From the NCBI GenBank assembly GCA_963790585.1, contig CAWBOY010000007.1:620001-684000 (forward strand): 64,000 bases of DNA, in the 5' to 3' direction. The notes below the pieces were generated by a model. The model searched no databases, was not told where the DNA came from, and saw only the letters and a program-made list of their open reading frames with translations. The translations under genes were made by a program, and so were the position numbers. Below, one piece after another: positions 53,008 through 61,394 of the stretch (its first letter is position 1; each line of letters starts with the position of its first letter). The stretch is from CAWBOY01 sp963790585 (GTDB lineage Bacteria > Planctomycetota > Planctomycetia > Gemmatales > Gemmataceae).

Positions 53008-53113
53008 GTTTGATCTTCCCTTGAATTTGTTTCAGGACAGCCGCCTTTCGTTCCCGCATGTAATCGACCGTTTGTTCCGTGAACTTATTCTTGACGGGAA
53101 CGTGAACGGTCAT
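52997..53113 (-). CDS. small upstream partner, 38 aa
   Basis: MTVHVPVKNKFTEQTVDYMR followed by ERKAAVLKQIQGKIKHEG, a short basic helix-rich protein, ATG 53113 to TAA 52997. Its stop overlaps the start of the 107-aa gene. The start is not supported by a strong ribosome binding site, and it could be a leader peptide or the antitoxin-sized half of a small pair. Confidence 0.42.
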   Translation of the reverse strand: MTVHVPVKNKFTEQTVDYMRERKAAVLKQIQGKIKHEG

Positions 53114-53172
53114 CGACTTCGCGTTTGATTTCGGCTTCCTTCGGGGTGCTGGCAGTGCAAAACATGTGGACC

Positions 53173-53207
53173 AACAAAAAAACCCCCGGCAAGCCGAGGG
53201 CTATATA
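53173..53207 (-). terminator. infC terminator made of family C copy 7
   Basis: On the minus strand CCCTCGGC pairs with GCCGGGGG (one G-T wobble), followed by a run of seven T. Placed 15 bases after the corrected infC stop, in the standard family C orientation. It is the one copy with a T-run and so works as a true intrinsic terminator on paper. Confidence 0.75.
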
Positions 53208-53221
53208 AATAGAAATTCACC

Positions 53222-53768
53222 TTACGATGTCTTCTTCGGCGCCAGCATCGCGACCATGCGCTTGCCTTCCATACGCGGCATCTGCTCGACTTTGCAAATG
53301 TCGACGAGCTTTTTCGAGGATGTTGTCGAGGATGCGCTTGCCCTCGTCGATGTGTTGCAGCTCGCGGCCACGGAACAGCACGTTGACCAACACCTTGTCG
53401 TTGTGTTCGAGGAACTTGCGCGCCTGGTTGATCTTCGTGTCCACGTCGTGATCGCCTGTCTTGGGGCGCACGCGGATCTCTTTCAGCTTCTGCTGATGGA
53501 CCTTGGCTTTGTTCTTTTTGTGGGATTGCTGATAGCGCAATTTGCCATAATCGAGGATTTTACAGACGGGCGGGCGTTCGTTGGCGGCTACCTCAACGAG
53601 GTCGAGAGCTGCCTCGCGGGCCAGGTCGATGGCCTGTTGGGTCGGTACGACGCCGAGCTGCTCGCCGTTGACACCGATGAGGCGCACGGGACTGATGCGG
53701 ATCTGATCGTTGATCCGAAGGCCCCGATCCTGTTGTGCGTTGCGATCGCGATCTGCTGGAGGACGAAT
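53222..53768 (-). CDS. infC: translation initiation factor IF-3, ATT start, frameshifted
   Basis: The N-domain IRPPADRDRNAQQDRGLRIN and DQIRISPVRLIGVNGEQLG continues to GVVPTQQAIDLAREAALDLV and VEVAANERPPVCKILDYGKL, then the C-domain KKNKAKVHQQKLKEIRVRPK. The only start between an in-frame TGA (53772-53774) and the conserved N-domain is ATT 53768, eight bases after AGGAG: this is the classical AUU start used by infC to control its own synthesis. The C-terminus breaks at a T5 run (53310-53314); removing one base gives KLVDICKVEQMPRMEGKRMV and a 181-residue protein. As IF-3 is essential the indel is almost surely a sequencing error. Confidence 0.93.
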
Positions 53769-53997
53769 ACCTCAATCTCCTAAACAAACGGCTGAAGGCC
53801 AGGTTTCAGTCGATAAACGACGGACCCACGCGATTGGGAAGAGTTTCAAGGTGGGTCACAACAAACTTTACCATCCTCGCGCCGCGCAGGGAAGACCATC
53901 CGCCGGATTCGCCCCTGTTTTGGTTCTTGACAATCGCTCTCCGCCCGGTAAGCATCAGGGATCGGTCTTCGCCCCTATTTGCTTGGAGAACGCGACT

Positions 53998-56348
53998 GTG
54001 AAGCTCCGCTTATCCCTCCTTTTTGTGGCCTGTTTCGGCTCGCTTGCCTTTGTCGGCCTGCCGTCGGCGCGGAAGACCCGAAAGCCTGGGAAGTCGAGAA
54101 GGCTCTCGAACTCGCCGGCGACAACCGCAAGGAGCTGGTCAAGGCGTTAACCGAAACGCCGGCGGAGCAGCGCAAGGGGATGGCATTTCTCGTCGCCAAT
54201 ATGCCGAACGGCGATCTGAAAACTCTAAAAGCCGACTTCTTGCTGGAGAATGTGCGCCTGGCCTACAAGGCGCACAACGAGACGCCCTGGGGCAAGAGCG
54301 TGCCGGAGGAGATTTTCCTCAACGACGTGTTGCCGTATGCGAATGTCGATGAGTCGCGCGATCCGTGGCGCAAGGAGATGTACGACCTCTGCATGCCGAT
54401 CGTGAAAGACTGCAAAACGCTGGGCGAGGCGACGCATCAACTCAATTCGATTATTTTCACCAAGCTCAAAGTCAAATACTCCACGCAACGCAAGCTGCCG
54501 AATCAGAGCCCCAAGGAGTCGATCGAGCAAGGCCTGGCGTCTTGCACCGGGCTGTCCGTGATTCTGAGCGACGCCTGTCGCAGCGTCGGCATCCCGGCCC
54601 GACTCGTCGGCACTCCACTATGGGCGAACAAGCGCGGCAATCACACCTGGGTCGAGATCTGGGATGGCCGTTGGCACTTCACGGGAGCGTGCGAGGCCGA
54701 CCCCAAGGGCCTCGATCGCGGCTGGTTCGTCGGCGATGCGGCCCAGGCCCAGAAAGACTCGCGGCTCCATGCCATTTACGCCACCAGCTTCCGCAAGACC
54801 GAGACGACCTTCCCCCTCGTCTGGGCGCCGAATCGCAAGGATGTCTATGCGGAAAATGTCACCGATCACTACACGGCCAAGCCGGAGGCCCCCAAGGAAG
54901 GCCACACGAAGATCATGGTCCGGGTCTGGAACGCGGGCAAGAAAAGCCGTGTGACCGTGCCTCTCACGATCTTCGACAAGACCAGCGGCAAGGAGATCGC
55001 CCAGGGCGAATCGCGCGGCGAGAAGGATGACACGAACAACATCACAACCTTCGAGCTTTTGAAGAATCACGACTATCTCATCCATGTCGGCAAGCCGATG
55101 CGCATCGAGCTGAGCTTGAAGACGACCGCTGAAGACCAGACGATCGTCGAAATCGAAGTCCCGGCCAAGGACGATAAGAAGCCGAGCGATCTAAGTGAAA
55201 TCGAAAAGGCTGCTTCCGCCTATTTCAGCGCCAGCCCGGAGAAGCAGGCCGAATGGAAATTCGACGCGAAGCTCAACGCCGAGCTGACGGCGAATGAGGA
55301 AGCGGTCCGCGCGGCGGTCTGGAAGGCGTATCAAGCCGCGCCAATTCACGCCGCCCAGAAAAAGGACTACGACGAAAATCAGGTCCGCTTCGAGAAATAC
55401 CAAAGCGCCTATGTCGTCCGCGAAGTCGGCAAACGGCCCGAAAAGGGTTGGCCCCTGTTCATCGCCATGCACGGCGGCGGCAATGCCCCGAAGTCGCTCA
55501 ACGACAGCCAATGGAAGCAGATGCAGACCTATTACCGCGATCAGAAAGACGTGACCGGCTATAAATACTTGGCCCTAAGAGCGCCTAATGATACCTGGAA
55601 TGGCTTTTATGACACCTACGTGCCACCGCTGATCTACAACCTGATTCGTCAATTCGCTGTCTTCGGCGACATCGATACGGATAAGCTGTTCATCATGGGC
55701 TACTCGCACGGCGGCTATGGAGCCTTTTATATCGGCCCCAAAATCCCCGACCGTTTCGCGGCCATCCATTGCAGCGCCAGCGCCCCAACCGACGGCTCGA
55801 TTTCGCCTTTGACATTGCGAAACACGCGCTTCACCTTCATGGTCGGCGAAAACGACACCGCTTATGGCCGCCGCGAGCGCTGCGAGAAATTCGACGCCCA
55901 GGTGCAGAAACTCAAGGACGAAAACAAAGGTGAGTTCCCCGTCGAGTTCGAGTTCAAGAAAGGCTTCGCCCACGGCGGCTTGCCCGACCGCGATAAGATC
56001 AAGGAGATGTACCCGTATACGCGCAACTGTGTGCCGCGCCATTTGACGTGGGAGCTGACCGATAGCGTGGTCAAGGATTTCTTCTGGATCTACGTGCCGA
56101 CCCCGTCCGCCGGCGAGAACGTGAACGTAAAGCTCGAACACAACACGGCGACGATCACAACCAAGGGCGTCAAACAATTTGAGCTATGTCTTGATTCGAG
56201 ACTTGTCGACCTGAGCAAGCCGTTGGAAGTGACGCTCAATGGCAAGAAGCACGAAGTGAAGCTGCATCCCAGTTTGTTGACGTTATGCCAATCAATCGTC
56301 CGCCGCGGCGACCCGAAGCTGGCGTATACGTGTCAGGTCAAGTTGTAA
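53998..56348 (+). CDS. secreted transglutaminase-esterase fusion, frameshifted
   Basis: The signal peptide KLRLSLLFVACFGSLAFVGL begins at GTG 53998 (GGAGA upstream). One base is lost near 54070, after which the frame continues AEDPKAWEVEKALELAGDNR. Residues about 150-260 form a transglutaminase-like core: GLASCTGLSVILSDACRSVG (Cys), RGNHTWVEIWDGRWHF (His) and TGACEADPKGLDRG (Asp). A beta-sandwich linker follows. The C-terminal 300 residues are an alpha/beta esterase of the PHB-depolymerase kind: IAMHGGGNAPKS, FIMGYSHGGYGAFYIGPKIP (Ser), KKGFAHGGLPD (His). The corrected length is 783. Fusion of a peptide-crosslinking or protease-like core with an esterase is unusual; targets are unknown. Confidence 0.82.
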
Positions 56349-56351
56349 TTT

Positions 56352-56377
56352 ATAGTGCCCCCGGCTTGCCGGGGGTG
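56352..56377 (+). repeat. family C palindrome, copy 8
   Basis: TATAGTG then CCCCCGGC-TT-GCCGGGGG, 4 bases after the esterase stop, standard orientation. Confidence 0.82.
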
Positions 56378-56378
56378 G

Positions 56379-56400
56379 GCCCGCGAAAAAATACGCGGGC
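56379..56400. repeat. hairpin GCCCGCG/CGCGGGC
   Basis: Seven-base stem GCCCGCG, loop AAAAAATA, stem CGCGGGC, right after family C copy 8. The pair of hairpins together could stop transcription before the toxin-antitoxin genes. Confidence 0.5.
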
Positions 56401-56431
56401 GATACATTAAAATGGGAATAAGGTGGAACCC

Positions 56432-56638
56432 ATGATCGAGCTGACCCCTAAACAAGTGGAGGCACTGGAATCGGAAGCGCAGCCCATTGCCGCGCTCGAT
56501 CCGCGAACCGGGCAGATATACCGCCTCATTAAGCAAGAAGTGTATGAACTCGTGCGGGGAATCGTCGCTCCTTTCAACAAGGGGGTAGAGGACGACGCAG
56601 CCATGGACGTCTACGAGGAATACCGGAAGAAATTATGA
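56432..56638 (+). CDS. antitoxin-like protein of the MazF pair
   Basis: A 68-residue acidic protein, IELTPKQVEALESEAQPIAA and LDPRTGQIYRLIKQEVYELV, with a helical C-terminal DAAMDVYEEYRKKL that would bind the toxin. ATG 56432 follows AAGGTGG. It overlaps the MazF-like gene by four bases (ATGA), the normal order and overlap for antitoxin-toxin operons. Confidence 0.68.
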   Translation: MIELTPKQVEALESEAQPIAALDPRTGQIYRLIKQEVYELVRGIVAPFNKGVEDDAAMDVYEEYRKKL

Positions 56639-56976
56639 ATCGCGGAGACGTGGTAGTTGTAGATTGGCCATTTAGCGACTTGTCGGGTAGCAAACTCCGT
56701 CCGGCGGTAGTCGTGCAAGCTGATTTTCTGGACGGTATTGTAGACGACACGATCTATGTCAAGGTACAGAGTCAGCAATATGGCATTCCTGATACCGAAG
56801 TGGAACTAGACCCGGCAGTAGAAAGTTTCTCAGGCCTGAAGCACCGCTGCTATGCCTCGTGCAAGGACATTCTTACGCGAGAGCAGACGATGATACATCA
56901 TACTCTCGGCTACCTTTCGGCTGCGGCTATGAGAGAAATTGGCAAATGCCTAAAGGCGGTTCTGGAGCTGCCATGA
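56635..56976 (+). CDS. MazF/PemK-type mRNA endoribonuclease
   Basis: A 113-residue toxin: MNRGDVVVVDWPFSDLSGSK and LRPAVVVQADFLDG are the SH3-like core of PemK/MazF, with R of KLRPAVV conserved, and the C-terminal RCYASCKDILTREQTMIHHT includes the second part of the active surface. MazF toxins cut mRNA at short motifs. It follows and overlaps the antitoxin, an intact pair. A family C palindrome lies 21 bases after the stop. Confidence 0.82.
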   Translation: MNRGDVVVVDWPFSDLSGSKLRPAVVVQADFLDGIVDDTIYVKVQSQQYGIPDTEVELDPAVESFSGLKHRCYASCKDILTREQTMIHHTLGYLSAAAMREIGKCLKAVLELP

Positions 56977-56996
56977 GAGTTTTATCGCGCTGAAAT

Positions 56997-57023
56997 TTAT
57001 ATAGCCCCCAGCTTGCCGGGGGT
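56997..57023 (+). repeat. family C palindrome, copy 9
   Basis: TATATAG then CCCCCAGC-TT-GCCGGGGG (one A-G mismatch), 21 bases after the MazF-like stop, standard orientation. Confidence 0.8.
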
Positions 57024-57115
57024 GAACCTTCAATGCCACTGGCAGGCAACTGCGTAAAGACGCGATCGCGATTTGGGGTTCACCGGAGAAAACTTCGGGT
57101 TGAGCGTTCCGACGG

Positions 57116-57346
57116 TTAGGCCCGGCTCACCGGCTCCGACGGCTTAATTCGTGCGACACCGGCTGGTGCTCGGTCACCCGCTTTTTTTGATTCGGCGGGC
57201 GTCTGCGGGGCGACTCTCGGCGGACGCCCAAGGCGTGGAGCAAGATCGACTCCAGGTCGGACTACTTGGGAGGTAAAGGCCTGGACGGGAGTCGTGCCTT
57301 CTTGGAAGGTATCGTCGTTGGTAGGCTTCAGGTCGTCGCTCATCAT
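57116..57346 (-). CDS. short Pro/Ala-rich hypothetical protein
   Basis: A 76-residue frame with low-complexity Pro/Thr/Arg content (RLGRPPRVAPQTPAESKKAG). It has GGGGGAAGA before its ATG at 57346 and starts 15 bases after the stop of the following conserved gene on the same strand, so it could be a disordered small protein in that operon. Weak evidence. Confidence 0.35.
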   Translation of the reverse strand: MMSDDLKPTNDDTFQEGTTPVQAFTSQVVRPGVDLAPRLGRPPRVAPQTPAESKKAGDRAPAGVARIKPSEPVSRA

Positions 57347-57361
57347 TGTCTTCCCCCGTAC

Positions 57362-57748
57362 TTAGCGGAGAAGTATTTGGGTGTCGCACACCCAGGTATT
57401 ATCGCAGAACAACTCTAAAGTATAAAGCCCTGGCCTCTCGAATGAACAATCTTCGATAGTCAGGGCAAGCTGGACAACCGTCGTGCGATCCGGGAATCGG
57501 AGTTGCCTGACCTCTGTATTCCAGACGAGTTCATCCGTCTCCGCAAAGCGTATATCTACGAAGAATGGCACCTGGCCGAGCCCTCTGATTAACTGGGCAA
57601 AGATGCAGAACCTGCCGTGGCTGTAGGGATAGCCCGCATCTGGCTGTATCGCGTTGAACAGCCCATACAAGTCCACTTTCCCGTTGCTATATCCAACGTG
57701 GTAATCGCAAAGCGACATGGCTTCGGCGACAGGTACAACCGATGCCAC
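57362..57748 (-). CDS. DUF6941-like hypothetical protein
   Basis: A 128-residue beta-rich protein, VVPVAEAMSLCDYHVGYSNG, KVDLYGLFNAIQPDAGYPYS and FERPGLYTLELFCDNTWVCD. The pattern (a cytoplasmic beta-sandwich with a final 'FERPGxYxFxL' strand) matches small uncharacterised planctomycete proteins I recall as DUF6941-like. No catalytic site. A family B palindrome lies just upstream. Confidence 0.6.
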   Translation of the reverse strand: MASVVPVAEAMSLCDYHVGYSNGKVDLYGLFNAIQPDAGYPYSHGRFCIFAQLIRGLGQVPFFVDIRFAETDELVWNTEVRQLRFPDRTTVVQLALTIEDCSFERPGLYTLELFCDNTWVCDTQILLR

Positions 57749-57777
57749 GTGATCTCCTCTAACTCCGCTTTGGTGCC

Positions 57778-57867
57778 TTTACCGAGTCTGAAGCGTAAGC
57801 GAAGAGCATTTGCATTTAATTATTCAAATGTGAAATGCTCTTCGCTTACGCTTCAGACTCGGTAATC
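57778..57867. repeat. family B palindrome, copy 3 (variant arms)
   Basis: Left ACCGAGTCTGAAGCGTAAGC and right GCTTACGCTTCAGACTCGGT: the C-to-T in the left arm has its matching G-to-A in the right, so pairing is kept. The right end overlaps the stop of the DUF1080 gene. Confidence 0.85.
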
Positions 57868-59098
57868 ATTTCTCCAGTTCCCGCACAAACAGATTGCCGA
57901 CCTCCATCTCACCCTGCGGGCGCAAGCCAAACCGACCCTTGGCGGGCGGGGGGAACACCGACAAATCGGTGGCACTCTGATTATTCAGCGCAATGCCAAT
58001 TACTTCACCTTTGATCGTGAAGCGCAGACGGTTCCAATCGTTCGGCTTGAAGTCCTTAAATTTTCCCTGACTATTCCGTTGGGCCATGTACGTGTTGCCT
58101 GCTCTTTTGTTGGCCGAATAAGACCCGTCAACGTTCATCATCACGATTACATCCTCGTCGGAGCTGTCGTCGTGTCGAAGTACGAACCAACAAGGCTTGC
58201 TATCCTTTTTCGGAAACTTGAAATCGACGATAAACTCCGCCGGCCCATACTCCTTGTCAGTGAACAGCTCCTTCCCCTTGCCATCATAGCGCAACACCCA
58301 ATCGTTCGGCCGCCAATGTTTCTTCGCCTCGGCGTCCGCTTTCCAGCCTGTCAAATCGATCCCATTGAACAGATTCTTGTGCCCTTGCGCCACATCCGCG
58401 ATCTCGTCCGGCTTTGGGTTGCTTGACGGCAGCTCCTTGATCTTGAGATTGCGGAAATGACACTCAGCCCCCTCCGACTCCAGGGCGAGATAGCCCTTGC
58501 GTGGTTTGCATTCGCTGACGCCGGAGACTTCCTTGCCGTTGACGTGCAGCTTGATCGTGCCGTCCTTGGCGATCACCTTATAATGGTTCCACTCGCCGCC
58601 GCCTTTGGTGCGGTTCTCGCTGGGCAGGCAGCGCGCCCAACCGTGCGGATGGGGCCGGTCTGGCTTGCAGGTCGCGCCCCAGATGCTGAAGAGGTCGCCC
58701 TGGCTCGTGTAGTAGCCTTCCTTTTCGAGGTTGACGAGAACCTGGACTTCGATTCCACGAGTATAGGGAGTGCCTATAGCGGAAATCGGATCGGCCCAGA
58801 CGAAGAAGCCGGAGTTGCCCACATCTTTTTTGTTGACGTGCATCCAATCGAAATCGGCAATGAAGTTTTCATACTGCTTGGGGGTGCGCAGAAAGCCGGT
58901 CGGATGCCCCGTGGTGATGACCTCGCCATCCTTGACGAAGAAGGTGCTCGGGGCACAGTTGGCGTTGACCCAGCCCGACAGATCTTTGCCATTGAACATC
59001 GGCACATAGCCATCGTCGTCCTTCTTGTCGTCCGCCGAATAGGCGGAGACGGACGCGAGGGTAACGAGCAATGCGGGAAGCCAGCCTAGAGTTTTCAT
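57866..59098 (-). CDS. secreted two-domain DUF1080 protein (3-keto-glycoside hydrolase-like)
   Basis: 410 residues with a signal peptide (KTLGWLPALLVTLASVSAYS). Two DUF1080/concanavalin-like jelly rolls: the first opens YVPMFNGKDLSGWVNANCAP with VGNSGFFVWADPI and GIEVQVLV; the second opens KNLFNGIDLTGWKADAEAKK and contains EFIVDFKFPKKDSKPCWFVL. The family is described as 3-keto-disaccharide hydrolase. Planctomycetes encode dozens of these for polysaccharide breakdown. The stop lies in the family B repeat. Confidence 0.85.
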   Translation of the reverse strand: MKTLGWLPALLVTLASVSAYSADDKKDDDGYVPMFNGKDLSGWVNANCAPSTFFVKDGEVITTGHPTGFLRTPKQYENFIADFDWMHVNKKDVGNSGFFVWADPISAIGTPYTRGIEVQVLVNLEKEGYYTSQGDLFSIWGATCKPDRPHPHGWARCLPSENRTKGGGEWNHYKVIAKDGTIKLHVNGKEVSGVSECKPRKGYLALESEGAECHFRNLKIKELPSSNPKPDEIADVAQGHKNLFNGIDLTGWKADAEAKKHWRPNDWVLRYDGKGKELFTDKEYGPAEFIVDFKFPKKDSKPCWFVLRHDDSSDEDVIVMMNVDGSYSANKRAGNTYMAQRNSQGKFKDFKPNDWNRLRFTIKGEVIGIALNNQSATDLSVFPPPAKGRFGLRPQGEMEVGNLFVRELEK

Positions 59099-59144
59099 GA
59101 GGGTTCCTCTGTGAGTTGCGGCGATGTTACGGATCGTGTTCGCT

Positions 59145-60672
59145 TCAATTGTCTTTCCGTGCCTCTCCCGTCCGACTATAAAGCTCCGTCAACTCCGTCA
59201 AACGGTGCAGCACCGCTTCGTTGAGCGCCCCTTCCTGGAACCGCCAGGTCCAGTTGCCGGCCGGTTGGCCGGGGGCGTTCATCCGCGCCTCGGTGCCTAG
59301 ACTCAAGACATCTTGGAGCGGCGCGACGGCCAAATTCGCCACGGAAGACCAGGCCAGGCGCATCAAATCCCAGCTGATGTCGGCGCCGACTTGCGGGGCG
59401 TACCGACGCATGAACGCTTTTTCATTGGGACTCATGGTCGCGTACCAGCCGCGCGTCGTGTCGTTGTCATGGGTGCCGGTGTAGACGACCGTATTCGGCT
59501 CGTAATGGTGTGGCAGATAGATATTTTTCGGATCGCTAAAGGCGAATTGGAGGACGCGCATGCCGGGCAGTTGGAACTGGTCGCGCAGCGCTTCGACCGG
59601 CGGTGTAATCAGGCCGAGGTCCTCGGCAATCAGCGGCAGGCCGCCGAGTTGATCGTGGAGGACGTTGAACAGGTCAGAGCCGGGGCCGGGAACCCAGCGG
59701 CCCGCCTTCGCCGTCTTCGCGTCGGCTGGGACCTCCCAGTAGGCCTCGAAACCGCGGAAATGATCGAGCCGCACGACATCGACTTGCCGTAGCGAGGCGC
59801 GTATCCGGCCGACCCACCAGCTGTATCCCGTCCGCTTCATCGCGTCCCAGTTATAGAGCGGATTGCCCCACAGTTGGCCGTCGGCTGAGAAGTAGTCAGG
59901 CGGCACGCCAGCGACATGCGTCGGTCGGCGCTGTTCGTCCAGATAAAACAGCTCCGCGTTGGCCCAGACGTCGGACGAGTCGGCGGAGACGAAGATCGGC
60001 AGGTCGCCGATAATGCGGACGCCGCGCAGATGGCAATGCTCGCGCAGCGCCGTCCATTGGCGGAAGAAGAGAAACTGGCGGAATTGATGCAGGCCGACCG
60101 CATCGCGCTGCTTGTCCAACGCATCTTTGAGGGCAGCCGGATCGCGCTGCACCAGCCCAGGCTCCCAGTCAGGCCAAGAAGTGCCGCCGTGCGCAGTCCT
60201 TGAGGGCCAGGAACAGCGCGAAGTCATCGAGCCAATCCGCCTGCTCGTGACAGAACAGGTCGAAGTTATGCTTGAGCTTGGCGGCGGCGCCGTTCTTGTA
60301 ATTGTGCCAGGCGAGGGCGGTCAGCCGTAATTTCAGTTCGCCCGCGGCCTCATAGTGGACCGGGCCATCGGGAAAATGGATATTGGCCAAATCGTGCTGT
60401 TGGATAAGGCCATCGAGAGCAAGGAAATCAGGGCTGATCAGAAAGGGATTGCCCGCGAACGAGCAGGTGGCCTGATAGGGGGAATCGCCATAACCGGTCG
60501 GGCCGAGCGGCAACACCTGCCACCACGCCTGACGAGTGCGAGCCAGGGCCTCGACCCACGCATAAGCCGCTGGCCCGAGATCGCCGATGCCAAAGCGGCC
60601 AGGCAACGACGTGGGATGCAGCAGCAATCCCGACGAGCGCGTCGGGAACACGTTGAGAGTCTCCGGCTTCAC
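59145..60672 (-). CDS. malQ: 4-alpha-glucanotransferase (MalQ), frameshifted
   Basis: GTG 60672, after a strong AGGAGG, opens KPETLNVFPTRSSGLLLHPT and SLPGRFGIGDLGPAAYAWVE, the GH77 start. QVLPLGPTGYGDSPYQATCS and FAGNPFLISPDFLALDGLIQ follow. One extra base at about 60195 breaks the frame; beyond it are PDWEPGL, RQFLFFRQWTALREHCHLRG, GDLPIFVSADSSDVWANAEL, VRLDHFRGFEAYWEVPA (catalytic Asp), LPLIAEDLGLITPPVEAL (Glu), and YTGTHDNDTTRGWY (Asp). The repaired protein is about 508 residues, a normal MalQ. It rearranges alpha-1,4-glucans in glycogen or maltodextrin metabolism. Confidence 0.9.
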
Positions 60673-60769
60673 GGCGCGTCCCTCCTGGAAAGGGGTAAAC
60701 ATAAGGTGGAGCGCGAGGGAAGGCAAGAGATGGGGTGGTTCTGGTAGTGCGATTGACAGAGTGGTTTGG

Positions 60770-60930
60770 AGAGCCGGGAGCGTGAGCGACTCGAGTGGTC
60801 CTTCTTCAGGAGCCGGGAGCGTAAGCGACCGGAGAAAGTCTGAGCAAGTGCAATGCACTCCGGTCGCTGACGCTCCCGGCTCTTGAACACAAAAAGCTCC
60901 GGTCGCTGACGTTCCTAGCTCGCCAAGAGG
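60770..60930. repeat. family A palindromes, copy 6 with two half copies
   Basis: A left half GAGCCGGGAGCGTGAGCGAC (60771), a full copy (about 60809-60886), and a right half GGTCGCTGACGTTCCTAGCT (60900-60920). Nesting shows repeated insertion of elements of the same family into one another. Confidence 0.82.
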
Positions 60931-61015
60931 ACGGTTTCTGGCACCCAATTCGCGCAATTTGAGGCGGTTCATTACCCATCAAGCTATTAAAATGATCCAA
61001 ATATAAAAATAAGAA

Positions 61016-61053
61016 GGGGTCCCGGAAGCTCTTATTCAGAGTTCCGAGACCCC
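61016..61053 (-). terminator. intrinsic terminator of the 53-aa gene
   Basis: GGGGTC...GACCCC outer stem with inner CGGAA/TTCCG and CTCT/AGAG stems. Read on the minus strand it is followed by CTTCTTATTTTTATATTTGG, a T-rich tail. It lies 33 bases after the stop of the small membrane gene. Confidence 0.72.
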
Positions 61054-61086
61054 TATGCGAGCCCTAAGATCGGATGCGGGACGGTG

Positions 61087-61248
61087 TTACCCCGCCGTGC
61101 TTTTCACATGGCGGTTATTATGAGGCACAAGGCTCGGTGAACCCTCACCATTGCTGGTGGCCTCGTCGGCGTTTGATTTTAGTATCAATGCCACGGCGGC
61201 AAGTAGGGCAATCGCCGTGAATACAATCATTACCATCCAATCGCTCAT
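61087..61248 (-). CDS. small membrane protein, 53 aa
   Basis: A short gene missed by simple length limits. MSDWMVMIVFTAIALLAAVA is an N-terminal membrane helix, followed by LILKSNADEATSNGEGSPSL and a basic, Ser-rich tail. ATG 61248 is preceded by GGAGGAGCC, one of the best ribosome binding sites in the window, and a T-tailed terminator follows the stop. Together these make a real, independently expressed small protein likely. No relatives are known to me. Confidence 0.72.
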   Translation of the reverse strand: MSDWMVMIVFTAIALLAAVALILKSNADEATSNGEGSPSLVPHNNRHVKSTAG

Positions 61249-61394
61249 GGCTCCTCCGGGAATCATCCAAATAGGTGATTGTGAGTCGAGTCATTTCGAT
61301 ATTAGTCCAGGCCCGGCGTCCATTGGGCCAGGCGGGATTATGAAACCGCAATCTCCAGGCCAAACGGCGCGAAAAATTTGAAAATAACTACGTT

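Noticed and set aside
53710..54150. Frame holding the signal peptide of the transglutaminase protein as a separate gene
   Set aside because: It becomes a normal N-terminus of the downstream protein when one base is restored.
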